NCBI GenBank assembly: GCA_900765975.1
Contig: CAAFTS010000115.1
Location: forward strand, 1-26,581
Reading direction: 5' to 3'
Length of the DNA stretch: 26,581 bases
Source: Lachnospiraceae bacterium
GTDB lineage: Bacteria; Bacillota; Clostridia; Lachnospirales; Lachnospiraceae
Below are positions 1-7,249 of the stretch, piece by piece. Every line of letters begins with the position of its first letter. The first letter of the stretch is position 1. Made by a program: the position numbers and the translations under genes. Below the pieces are notes generated by a model. It was not told where the DNA came from. It saw only the letters and a list, made by a program, of their open reading frames with translations, and did not search any database.

Positions 1-1416
1 TACACAACCAACCTTCTTTTAGATCTTTTCCACGAAGATTCCTATGAAGAAGTAGAAATCAACCCTTCTGAACTTGTATTGGAAGAAATTTTGAAGGAAC
101 TTCTTGACGAAGCCTGTCAACGAGGAATCATAGAAGACAGCATTACATATCGTGATTTGTTTGATACAAAACTCATGAACTGTTTGATGCCGCGTCCGGC
201 CCAGATTCAAGAAAGATTTTGGAACGCGTATGCAGTTTCTCCGGAACAAGCAACCGAATTTTATTATAAATTCAGTCAGGACAGTGATTATATTCGTCGC
301 TATCGTATCAAAAAGGACATGAAATGGACCGTTGATACAAAATACGGAACACTGGATATCACAATCAACCTATCCAAACCGGAAAAAGATCCAAAAGCAA
401 TAGCTGCTGCCCGCAATACCGCTGCCGCAAGCTATCCAAAATGCCAGCTCTGTATGGAAAACGAAGGCTACGCCGGACGAACCAATCACCCTGCGCGGGA
501 AAACCATCGTATCATCCCAATTACAATCAATGACAGCGCTTGGGGATTCCAATATTCCCCTTATGTGTATTATAACGAACACTGTATCGTATTTAATGGC
601 GAACACACCCCGATGAAAATAGAACGAAACGCATTTATCAAACTATTCGATTTTGTAAAGCAATTTCCACACTATTTTCTCGGTTCCAATGCAGATCTTC
701 CGATTGTCGGCGGCTCTATTTTAAGCCATGATCATTTCCAAGGAGGACATTATACCTTTGCTATGGCGAAAGCTCCGATTATCGAGAACTTCACGGTAGC
801 AGGATTTGAAGATGTTACAGCCGGTATTGTAAAGTGGCCGCTTTCTGTAATTCGTCTGCAGTGCAAAGATGAAAAGCGTATCATTGATCTTGCAGACCAT
901 ATTTTAAAGGCTTGGAGAAGTTATACTGACGAAGATGCTTTTATTTTTGCAGAAACAGATGGAGTACCTCATAATACGATTACTCCGATCGCAAGAAAAC
1001 GCGGAGACTTATTTGAAATGGATTTAACACTGCGCAACAACATCACGACAGACAAACATCCACTCGGAGTTTATCATCCGCACGCCCACTTGCACCATAT
1101 CAAAAAAGAGAACATCGGTCTGATCGAAGTAATGGGACTTGCTGTTCTCCCTGCAAGACTGAAAGGGGAATTGGAGCTTTTGAAAGAATATATTCTGACC
1201 GGAAAGGATATTCGTTCCAATGAATCTATCGAAAAGCATGCTGATTGGGTAGAAGAATTTCTTCCAAAGTATGAGAACATCAATGCATCTACTATAGAAA
1301 ACATTTTGCAGCAGGAAGTCGGAAAAGTATTTTGTGAAGTTCTGGAAGACGCAGGAGTATATAAGTGCACCGAGGAAGGATTGAATGCATTCCGAAGATT
1401 TCTCGCAGTTTTGTAG
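1..1416 (+). CDS. galT: UDP-glucose--hexose-1-phosphate uridylyltransferase, 5'-truncated by window edge
   Basis: This is the Leloir-pathway enzyme that swaps uridylyl between UDP-glucose and galactose-1-phosphate, in the cytoplasm. The reading frame is open from base 1 (YTTNLLLDLF...) to the stop at 1414-1416, giving 471 codons; the true start lies before the window. A TTG at position 79 is only an internal Leu codon. The family in Firmicutes is usually about 490-510 residues, so perhaps 20-40 residues are missing. The motif SHDHFQGG (around base 723) has the H-x-H-x-Q arrangement of the GalT/HIT nucleotidyl-transfer site. The stretch GVYHPHAHLHHIKKENIGLIEVMG and the C-terminal region match the low-GC Gram-positive (class 2) GalT type rather than the E. 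coli type. It is followed at once by a strong hairpin, so it is probably the last gene of a gal operon lying upstream. Confidence 0.95.
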   Translation, partial: YTTNLLLDLFHEDSYEEVEINPSELVLEEILKELLDEACQRGIIEDSITYRDLFDTKLMNCLMPRPAQIQERFWNAYAVSPEQATEFYYKFSQDSDYIRRYRIKKDMKWTVDTKYGTLDITINLSKPEKDPKAIAAARNTAAASYPKCQLCMENEGYAGRTNHPARENHRIIPITINDSAWGFQYSPYVYYNEHCIVFNGEHTPMKIERNAFIKLFDFVKQFPHYFLGSNADLPIVGGSILSHDHFQGGHYTFAMAKAPIIENFTVAGFEDVTAGIVKWPLSVIRLQCKDEKRIIDLADHILKAWRSYTDEDAFIFAETDGVPHNTITPIARKRGDLFEMDLTLRNNITTDKHPLGVYHPHAHLHHIKKENIGLIEVMGLAVLPARLKGELELLKEYILTGKDIRSNESIEKHADWVEEFLPKYENINASTIENILQQEVGKVFCEVLEDAGVYKCTEEGLNAFRRFLAVL

Positions 1417-1452
1417 GACAATTTATATTGTATAGAATATAATTTTCATCAA

Positions 1453-1509
1453 AAAATGGATATAATCAGTATTCGTTTCATAAACTGATTATATCCATTT
1501 TCTATTTTC
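1453..1509. terminator. Bidirectional intrinsic terminator between convergent galT and flavin reductase gene
   Basis: A perfect 18-bp inverted repeat (1453-1470 pairs with 1484-1501) with a 13-nt loop. The arms begin with A4 and end with T4, and further T-rich sequence follows on the plus strand. It lies between two genes that end facing each other, which fits termination in both directions. Confidence 0.85.
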
Positions 1510-1537
1510 TATTGATATATTATTATGCCATCCGGCA

Positions 1538-2137
1538 TTATGATTTCGAGCGCTTTCCCTTTTTCTTTCCACTCTTTTTCTTCACACTGTATCCAAACGT
1601 ACCGATTGATTTTCCCAATCCAAGATATTCTCCATGAGAATAAGTCAGCAATCCTGTCTTATTCAGTTCAAATTTGTGATTTTCATTCATATACGTTTCA
1701 TCTGCATGAACCGCAGTCACCTCTGCCAAAAACATATGATGACTGCCCAATTCTTTAATCTCTGTAACCTTACACTCGATATTAACCGGTGATTCCGCAA
1801 TCATCGGTGCATATTGAAGTGTCGAGGCTCTCTCTGCATGTAGATTCATTTCTTTCCATTTATCTACATCTCGCCCCGATCTTACACCGCAATAATCTGT
1901 TGCTCTTGCCAGCTTTTCCGTCGTCAAGTTGATCACAAATTCTTTTGTTTCCTTGATCATCTGATAGGAATAGCGCTCCGGTCTTACAGAAATATATACC
2001 ATTGCCGGATTGGTACATATCGTTCCAGTCCACGCAACAGTCAAAATATTTGTCTGCCCCTTTGTATCTCCGGCACTTACCATCACTGCCGGAAGGGGAT
2101 AGAGCATATTGCCCGGTTTCCAGATCTCTTTACCCAT
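1538..2137 (-). CDS. Flavin reductase-like domain protein
   Basis: A 199-residue protein of the flavin reductase-like, FMN-binding split-barrel family. The N terminus (W..GNMLYPLPAVMVSAG) and the segments TNILTVAWTGTICTNPAMVYISVRPERYS and FVINLTT are typical of it. These proteins bind FMN and may reduce free flavin or act as small flavoproteins; the true substrate cannot be told from sequence. The start ATG at 2137 is preceded by GCGAGGT about 6 nt upstream. The gene starts 34 nt after the pyrophosphatase stop on the same strand, so the two are probably cotranscribed. Odd feature: the last 15 or so residues are a lysine/arginine/serine tail (KKKSGKKKGKRSKS) that extends beyond the usual end of the domain. 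Confidence 0.85.
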   Translation of the reverse strand: MGKEIWKPGNMLYPLPAVMVSAGDTKGQTNILTVAWTGTICTNPAMVYISVRPERYSYQMIKETKEFVINLTTEKLARATDYCGVRSGRDVDKWKEMNLHAERASTLQYAPMIAESPVNIECKVTEIKELGSHHMFLAEVTAVHADETYMNENHKFELNKTGLLTYSHGEYLGLGKSIGTFGYSVKKKSGKKKGKRSKS

Positions 2138-2171
2138 AAATTACCTCGCATACAACTATTTTTTTACGATT

Positions 2172-3827
2172 CTACTGCTGCAAAGCCTCTACCAATGCAG
2201 GTACAAGCTGTTTCTTTCTGGAGACAACACCTTTTAAGTGCAATTCTTCCATCTCCTGCCGCAAATCAAACGCACTGATGATCTTTTCACGAGATTCCGG
2301 TCCCGCACAGATCAACTCTGAAGATTCCGTTAAAATATTTGTCAGCATAAAGAAAATCATATTTAGGCTATGATTTTTGCGTGCTTTTTCCAGATGCGGT
2401 ACAAGTTTCTTTTTAATCTCTTTTAATTCATCCGCACTCATGGAATTCACCTGTCCGACTCCAAATACAGTTTCTCCTACTGTAAACTGTTTGAAGTCGA
2501 GGAAACAGATCTCTTCGGCGCTCTTTCCCTTCAAATTACTTCCTGCACGGAACATTGCCTGCGCAAGCATCTCAATATCCACCTCAGCAATCTCTGCCAG
2601 CTGTCTTGCTGACATTTCATCCAGCGGTGTGCAAGTCGGGGAACGGAACATCAATGTATCCGAGATGATTGCAGAACACAACAATCCTGCGATCGTCTTC
2701 GGCACCTTAATTGCATTTTCCTGATACATCTGGTAGATGATTGTCGCCGTACATCCCACAGGCTGGTTTCGGAAAAAGACCGGCGCCATTGTTTCAATAC
2801 TACTCAGACGATGATGATCGATAATTTCCAGAACGTCAGCCTGCTCAATCCCATCTACCGCCTGATTCTTTTCATTATGATCCACTAGAATAACTTGTTT
2901 CTTTCTACAATTAAGCAATCGTCTTCTGGAAATAAATCCAAGGAAATTTCCCTTGTTATCTACAACAGGAAAATCCCGATACCGGATTTTCATCATGATG
3001 TCCTTGACATCATCTACATAATCACGCATTTTAAATACAATCAGCTTTTCTCGCTTTGTCATAAACTGCCGTACCGGAATACTCTGATTGATCAAACGAG
3101 CAACCGTAAAGGTATCATGAGGTGTCGTAATAATCACAATTTCCTTTTCACGCGCCTGCTCCAAGATTTGCTCCGGCACTTCTGTATTGCTGCCGATTAC
3201 CATACAGCCTACATTCAGGTCCACCGCCAGCTGCTGTGCCTCTATTCTGTTTCCAATAATTACAAGATCATTTTCCTCTACAAAATCAGCCACTTGCTTG
3301 CGGCTGGAAGACATAATCCCAACCTTCCCTTTCAGTAAATAGCTATGTTCATTTCCAATAAGGATTTCTCCATCTACAGTACTTGCGATATTCCGATACT
3401 GAGTCCTTGCCTGAGAAAGAATACCGCTATCATATACATCCATATAGGAAGTAGCAATATCTCCAATCGTAATCAACCCTTCCAGTTTCCCATTCCGAGT
3501 AACCGGCAGCGTTTTTATACTTTCTTCCTTCATCTTTGCCCAGGCAGTTTTAATCGAAACAGATCCTTTAATCCCATCCAATTCTCTCAGAGCCACATCC
3601 TTAACCTGAACCCTTAGGTCCGTTAAAAGCGCAGGTGCCTTCACATCAAAAAAATCAAGTACATACTGCGTCTCTTCATTTAAATGTCCTGCCCGCCTCG
3701 CATTGTGCTGCTCTCCGGTTATCTTTGTCCGAAGATCCGCATAAGCAATCGCCGAACAGATCGAATCTGTATCCGGATTTTTATGTCCAACTACATATAT
3801 TTTATCGTTTATAACACCCTTTTCCAT
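2172..3827 (-). CDS. ppaC: Manganese-dependent inorganic pyrophosphatase with CBS and DRTGG regulatory domains
   Basis: Family II (DHH-superfamily) pyrophosphatase hydrolysing PPi to phosphate in the cytoplasm, with an inserted regulatory module. The protein is 551 residues from the chosen ATG at 3827, which follows TAAAGGAGAG; an in-frame ATG 21 nt further upstream lacks a comparable ribosome site. Domains in order: N-terminal catalytic motif VGHKNPDTDSICSA (about residues 12-25); a CBS motif (about 65-120, KTLPVTRNGKLEGLITIGDI); a DRTGG-type domain (about 165-240); a second CBS (about 245-310, RDFPVVDNKGNFLGFISRR); then the remaining catalytic part with VDHNE, EIIDHHR and SDTLMFRSPTCTPLD, and a C-terminal SRKKQLVPAL carrying the substrate-binding RKK-type motif. 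In characterised family members, AMP/ADP inhibit and diadenosine polyphosphates activate through the CBS pair; I infer the same here. Downstream is the flavin reductase gene. Confidence 0.92.
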   Translation of the reverse strand: MEKGVINDKIYVVGHKNPDTDSICSAIAYADLRTKITGEQHNARRAGHLNEETQYVLDFFDVKAPALLTDLRVQVKDVALRELDGIKGSVSIKTAWAKMKEESIKTLPVTRNGKLEGLITIGDIATSYMDVYDSGILSQARTQYRNIASTVDGEILIGNEHSYLLKGKVGIMSSSRKQVADFVEENDLVIIGNRIEAQQLAVDLNVGCMVIGSNTEVPEQILEQAREKEIVIITTPHDTFTVARLINQSIPVRQFMTKREKLIVFKMRDYVDDVKDIMMKIRYRDFPVVDNKGNFLGFISRRRLLNCRKKQVILVDHNEKNQAVDGIEQADVLEIIDHHRLSSIETMAPVFFRNQPVGCTATIIYQMYQENAIKVPKTIAGLLCSAIISDTLMFRSPTCTPLDEMSARQLAEIAEVDIEMLAQAMFRAGSNLKGKSAEEICFLDFKQFTVGETVFGVGQVNSMSADELKEIKKKLVPHLEKARKNHSLNMIFFMLTNILTESSELICAGPESREKIISAFDLRQEMEELHLKGVVSRKKQLVPALVEALQQ

Positions 3828-3970
3828 AATCTCTCCTTTACTATGCAATAGAAGATTTCTTATCTATATTAGATTGCCATTTTTTTGAAAATTCGTCAAC
3901 CCACTTTTCTTTACTTCTGGCGAATTATCGAAATAAAAACAAAACTTTACTACATTTCACTCGCTATTTA

Positions 3971-3979
3971 TGATATACT
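3971..3979 (+). promoter_or_regulatory. Probable extended -10 promoter for the S1-domain gene
   Basis: TGATATACT gives a TG-n-TATACT extended -10 box, 51 nt before the start codon at 4030. The -35 position 17 nt upstream (TACATT) is poor, which is acceptable for an extended -10 promoter. Assigned from pattern only. Confidence 0.45.
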
Positions 3980-4029
3980 TTATCTATATGTATTACAATT
4001 ACAGTAAAAGAATTATGCGAGGTGCGAAA

Positions 4030-4725
4030 ATGAGTGAAGAATTAAAAACAGAAGAATTGACAACTGAAACACCGGTTGAAAGTATGGCAGATTATGAAGA
4101 TCATTTTGATGATGCCAACCCTTGGAACCGTTTGATCGATTATATGGAGCAGAAAACAATCCTTCCAGTAAAAATCGAAGGTGTTGTAAACGGCGGTGTA
4201 ATTGCGATGGTAGAAGGATTGCGTGGTTTTATCCCAGCTTCTAAACTTTCCCTTTCCTATGTGGAAGACCTGGAGACCTATTTGTTAAAAGACATTGAGG
4301 TCAGAGTCATTGATGTGGATCAGGCAAATAATCGACTGGTGCTTTCTGCTCGTGAGATTCTTAAAGAGAAAGAGAAAAAGGCCCGTGAAGATATGATTGC
4401 CAATGTCAAAGTAGGCTCTGTTATGAACGGAACTGTAGAGACACTTCAGAACTATGGAGCATTTATCAAATTAGAAGACGGTCTGTCCGGATTGGTACAT
4501 ATTTCCCAGATTTCCAACAAACGTGTAAAAATGCCATCAGACGTACTGAATGTTGGTGATGAAGTTCAGGTCAAAGTCATCGGAATCAAAGACGGCAAGA
4601 TTAGTCTCAGCATGAAAGCATTGGAAGTTGTTGAAGAAGAAGTCGTTGAAAAAGTAGAGATTCCAAAAGCAGAAAATATCGGAACAAATCTTGGAGATTT
4701 ATTCAAAAATATCAAATTAAATTAA
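4030..4725 (+). CDS. S1 RNA-binding protein with two S1 domains
   Basis: A 231-residue cytoplasmic protein with an acidic N-terminal region (about residues 1-45) and two S1 domains. The first is at about 48-110 (LPVKIEGVVNGGVIAMVEGLRGFIPASKLS...) and is divergent. The second, at about 128-195, is canonical (KVGSVMNGTVETLQNYGAFIKLEDGLSGLVHISQIS...VGDEVQVKVIGI..GKISLSMKA). Such short two-S1 proteins resemble ribosomal protein S1 fragments or the Clostridial S1-like proteins and probably bind mRNA or rRNA; the target is unknown. The start is taken at ATG 4030 because GCGAGGTGCG lies just upstream; an in-frame ATG at 3970 falls at the predicted promoter. It is followed after 14 nt by the DtxR-type regulator, so the two are likely cotranscribed. 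Confidence 0.85.
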   Translation: MSEELKTEELTTETPVESMADYEDHFDDANPWNRLIDYMEQKTILPVKIEGVVNGGVIAMVEGLRGFIPASKLSLSYVEDLETYLLKDIEVRVIDVDQANNRLVLSAREILKEKEKKAREDMIANVKVGSVMNGTVETLQNYGAFIKLEDGLSGLVHISQISNKRVKMPSDVLNVGDEVQVKVIGIKDGKISLSMKALEVVEEEVVEKVEIPKAENIGTNLGDLFKNIKLN

Positions 4726-4739
4726 CGAGGTAAGATTTT

Positions 4740-5099
4740 ATGCATACAAACGAATCTGCTGAAAATTATCTGGAAACAATTTTAATACTTAGCAAATCAC
4801 GGCCGGTTGTCCGTTCTGTAGATATTGCTAACGAACTTGATTTCAAAAAGTCAAGTGTCAGCGTTGCAATGAAAAAACTACGGGAAAGCAAACATATCAC
4901 TGTGACTCCGGAGGGATTCATCTACCTGACTGAAACCGGACAAGAACTGGCAGAAACGATTTATGAACGACATCTTCTACTCTCTTCTTGGTTAGAGCAA
5001 CTAGGGGTAGACCCAAAAATTGCTTCTGAAGATGCTTGTCGTATAGAACATGTGATTAGCTCCGAAAGTTTTGAGGCAATAAAAAGGCATATTGAATAA
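4740..5099 (+). CDS. Short DtxR/MntR-family metal-dependent transcriptional regulator
   Basis: A 119-residue regulator with an N-terminal winged helix (about 8-65: AENYLETILIL..., RSVDIANELDFKKSSVSVAMKKLRESKHITVTPEGFIYLT) and a short dimerisation and metal-binding domain, without the C-terminal SH3-like domain of full DtxR. By manual comparison with known family members, the region ERHLLLSSWL supplies the His matching MntR His77/DtxR His79, and DACRIEHVIS matches the Cys-x-x-Glu-His site of DtxR (C102, E105, H106) rather than the Glu-x-x-Glu-His site of MntR. The N-terminal ligand position (Asp8 in MntR, Met10 in DtxR) is Asn here (AENYLE). It is therefore probably an iron- or manganese-responsive repressor, metal undetermined. 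GAGGT precedes the ATG. It ends 20 nt before a strong terminator. Confidence 0.88.
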   Translation: MHTNESAENYLETILILSKSRPVVRSVDIANELDFKKSSVSVAMKKLRESKHITVTPEGFIYLTETGQELAETIYERHLLLSSWLEQLGVDPKIASEDACRIEHVISSESFEAIKRHIE

Positions 5100-5118
5100 A
5101 GCTTTTCAACAATAGCAC

Positions 5119-5159
5119 GCAAAAAGACGCCGTCGGATTTTTCCGACGGCGCCTTTTGC
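5119..5159. terminator. Strong hairpin terminator, usable on both strands
   Basis: GC-rich stem GACGCCGTCGGA against TCCGACGGCGCC with one mismatch, a short T loop, and flanking A5/T4 runs that extend the pairing. It lies between the convergent DtxR-type gene (+) and ABC permease gene (-), with T-rich sequence after the stem on each strand. Confidence 0.85.
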
Positions 5160-5240
5160 AATTTTATAACCACTAAAAAGGCCACCGTTCCCAAAAGGCA
5201 ATTCCTTAAACCTCTGTCATGAATAGAAGAACGCAACTTT

Positions 5241-5888
5241 TTACAGTTCTTTCTTCTCCATAATTCTCACAGAAATCCAATAAGAAATAAGCGTCATTAC
5301 AATGACAAGAACAGCAATCATCCCGGCCACATATCCCATCGACAGGCTGCCTATCTTATTAATAAAACTAGGAATTCCAAACCGGTCAACCAATTTCTTT
5401 CCTACATATAACAAAAAAAAGAAAATCACAAATCCAGCAATCATTGCCATCTGCCGCTTTTCCGAGCCAAATTTTAACTGAAGCGGAATCATAACCGCCA
5501 TCATAACAATCCCCACAACACAAGCTGCTGCCAAAGTAACTAAAAGCATTTCCATATCTGTACTGTCTTTGACATAATTCATTACAAGAATCAATGCAAT
5601 ATCTACCAAACATACCACAGCCGAAATCACCAGACAAAATACATATTTTTCCTGTACATAACGTTTCCGACTGATTGGAAGTGTAAATAAAAATGCATTC
5701 CCATTGTCATATTCATCATACGCAATCGTACTCAATGTAAAGATGGTAAACATAACCATTAGGTATGACACTCCAAATCCAGCCATGTCAGTGAGAAACA
5801 AAAAAATAAACGCAAACATGATTGCTATCATAAAAAACTGTTTCTGTCCCTTCAGCAAACTAAAATCTTTGATCAACATTCCCTTCAT
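5241..5888 (-). CDS. ABC-2 type transporter permease
   Basis: A 215-residue integral membrane protein with about six hydrophobic segments (about 18-33, 41-57, 85-105, 117-137, 145-162, 185-208). The N-terminal MLIKDFSLLKGQKQ and the segment DEYDNGNAFLFTLPISRKRYVQEKY are characteristic of ABC-2 permeases of the GntR-linked exporter type (PF13346-like). It should form the membrane channel with the ATPase encoded immediately upstream: the ATPase stop and this ATG share one base (TAATG), implying translational coupling. The substrate cannot be told; relatives of this gene set include YtrA-regulated and cell-envelope antibiotic response exporters. Confidence 0.85.
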   Translation of the reverse strand: MKGMLIKDFSLLKGQKQFFMIAIMFAFIFLFLTDMAGFGVSYLMVMFTIFTLSTIAYDEYDNGNAFLFTLPISRKRYVQEKYVFCLVISAVVCLVDIALILVMNYVKDSTDMEMLLVTLAAACVVGIVMMAVMIPLQLKFGSEKRQMAMIAGFVIFFFLLYVGKKLVDRFGIPSFINKIGSLSMGYVAGMIAVLVIVMTLISYWISVRIMEKKEL

Positions 5889-6742
5889 TATTTTTCACCT
5901 CGTATCATCATCGTCATTACATCATCTATACTGCCCTTTTCCATTTCAACTTCCGGATAGTTTTCCTGATAATACTGTTTCTGGTTCGTCAGACAACTAT
6001 ATCCATAACTTTCTTTTTTATAACGAATCAGGTATTGCTTATCCAACTTTCCATACTGCTCCTCTGTTACCTTTAGGACTGCATAATCACTTAGCAATGT
6101 ATCTGTCTCTTCATGTAACACAATTTTCCCATCATCTATCATGTACAGATCATCACACAGATTTTCCAGATCACTGGAAATGTGGGAGCTGATCAGGATT
6201 GCCCTGTCGCCTTGTTCCATATATTCCCGCAGAATATCCAAAAGTTCATCTCTTGCAAGCACATCCATCCCCGCCGTCGGCTCATCCAGTATCAACAGTT
6301 TCGCCTCATGAGAAATAGCTGCCAGCAACTGTAATTTTCGTTTCATTCCCGTAGAAAACTCTTTGATTTTCTTATCCACCGGCAATTGGAATCTCTCACA
6401 GGCATGAAGAAAATCATCCTTATGAAATTTCGGATAGAGACTATCCAACATCGGAACCAAGTCCTTAATCATCAAATATCCGCTAAATCCGGAATCCGCC
6501 AGAACTACTCCCATCTGCGCCCGGTCCTCTATGCCCAGTTTCTCTACCGGCTTGCCAAACACATCTGCTGTTCCGCCTTCTTTCCGAATCAATCCCAATG
6601 CAATCTTAAACGCTGTTGTCTTCCCTGCGCCATTCTTGCCGATTAATCCCGTAATACATCCAGGCTGTACTTCCAAAGAACAATTTAAATCAAATTTGCT
6701 ATAATGTTTCTCCGCATCTTTTAAAACCAACATCTCACTCAT
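5888..6742 (-). CDS. ABC transporter ATP-binding protein
   Basis: A 284-residue cytoplasmic ATPase energising the adjacent permease. Walker A GKNGAGKT is at residues 35-42; the signature region is FSTGMKRKLQLLAAIS (about 129-144); Walker B LLILDEPTAGMD follows; the switch histidine is in ILISSHISSDLE. The about 65 residues after the nucleotide-binding domain fit the BcrA/YtrB-like exporter ATPases. The start ATG at 6742 overlaps the last 8 nt of the GntR gene, and GGAGG lies within the end of that gene. The three genes form one tightly packed operon, so all are likely under the regulator's control. Substrate unknown. Confidence 0.92.
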   Translation of the reverse strand: MSEMLVLKDAEKHYSKFDLNCSLEVQPGCITGLIGKNGAGKTTAFKIALGLIRKEGGTADVFGKPVEKLGIEDRAQMGVVLADSGFSGYLMIKDLVPMLDSLYPKFHKDDFLHACERFQLPVDKKIKEFSTGMKRKLQLLAAISHEAKLLILDEPTAGMDVLARDELLDILREYMEQGDRAILISSHISSDLENLCDDLYMIDDGKIVLHEETDTLLSDYAVLKVTEEQYGKLDKQYLIRYKKESYGYSCLTNQKQYYQENYPEVEMEKGSIDDVMTMMIRGEK

Positions 6743-7109
6743 CCTCCAAAATCAATTGAAACAATTCCTGAAGTTCTTCGCTGCTCATACCACAACTTCT
6801 CCCTTTTCGGATGGCCAATTCCAAATCGGTTTCCACTTCCTTTTTCTTCTCTTCCAGCATCAATTCCTGATTCGCACTCGCTACAAAACTACCTTTGCCA
6901 TGTACCGTATTCACAAATCCCTCTTCTTCCAATGCATCATACGCCTTCTTGACTGTCAGTGCACTGACTTTCAATTCCTTGGCAAGCGTTCGGACAGACG
7001 GAAGGGCTGTATCTTCCAACAACTCCCCCTGCATAATTTTCGCCTTAATCTGTCCGACAATCTGCTCGTAGATCGGCTGCATGGAAGAATGATTAATAAT
7101 CAAATTCAT
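6735..7109 (-). CDS. GntR-family (YtrA-type) transcriptional repressor
   Basis: A 124-residue protein. The winged helix is at about residues 8-75 (PIYEQIVGQIKAKIMQGELLEDTALPSVRTLAKELKVSALTVKKAYDALEEEGFVNTVHGKGSFV), followed by a short helical dimerisation tail (about 77-124) as in the YtrA subfamily, with no effector domain. The start is set at ATG 7109, preceded by AAAGGGAGGAATT; longer in-frame extensions would run through the promoter and operator. It is the first gene of an operon with an ABC ATPase (8-nt overlap) and permease. YtrA-type regulators normally repress their own operon; the repeated operator over its promoter supports that here. Confidence 0.92.
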   Translation of the reverse strand: MNLIINHSSMQPIYEQIVGQIKAKIMQGELLEDTALPSVRTLAKELKVSALTVKKAYDALEEEGFVNTVHGKGSFVASANQELMLEEKKKEVETDLELAIRKGRSCGMSSEELQELFQLILEDE

Positions 7110-7129
7110 AGAATTCCTCCCTTTCTTAC

Positions 7130-7178
7130 AAACAGTATATAACAGTTTATAACTGTTGTCAACTGTTATATACTGTTT
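7130..7178. promoter_or_regulatory. Operator array overlapping the GntR/ABC promoter: inverted repeat with five 10-bp-spaced half-sites
   Basis: Perfect 18-bp inverted repeat: 7130-7147 (AAACAGTATATAACAGTT) pairs with 7161-7178. Within it the pentamer ACAGT starts at 7132 and 7142, and its complement ACTGT at 7152, 7162 and 7172, so five half-sites fall at exact 10-bp steps. The array covers both promoter boxes of the minus-strand operon, which strongly suggests autorepression by the GntR protein; that binding is inferred. Confidence 0.8.
7134..7162 (-). promoter_or_regulatory. Consensus promoter for the GntR/ABC operon
   Basis: Reading the minus strand: -35 TTGACA (plus coordinates 7157-7162), a 17-nt spacer, -10 TATACT (7134-7139). 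This is near-perfect sigma-A consensus, about 25 nt from the GntR start codon, and lies wholly inside the operator array. A strong promoter fully covered by repressor sites is the usual design for tight inducible control. Confidence 0.8.
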
Positions 7179-7190
7179 CTCTATATTTTT

Positions 7191-7220
7191 TTCACATTTT
7201 TTATCTTCCCATGCTATAAT
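7191..7220 (+). promoter_or_regulatory. Divergent promoter for the PF06541-type membrane protein gene
   Basis: -35 TTCACA (7191-7196), 18-nt spacer, -10 TATAAT (7215-7220) preceded by TGC, giving an extended -10 (TGCTATAAT). The -10 box is 29 nt before the ATG at 7250. The nearest operator half-site ends about 14 nt upstream of the -35 box, so the GntR protein might also affect this promoter. Confidence 0.65.
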
Positions 7221-7249
7221 AGAGAAATACAAAAGAAAGGGAGATTATT

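Noticed and set aside
79..81. TTG as the galT start
   Set aside because: The frame is open to base 1 and the upstream residues look like normal GalT sequence, so the gene is truncated by the window.
1525..1538. Small palindrome ATGCC-atcc-GGCAT at the end of the flavin reductase gene considered as a terminator
   Set aside because: Only 5 bp and no T-run after it; the 18-bp hairpin at 1453-1501 is the better terminator.
5704..6192. Plus-strand frame across the ABC permease/ATPase junction
   Set aside because: Overlaps two well-supported coupled genes on the other strand and has no motif or ribosome site.
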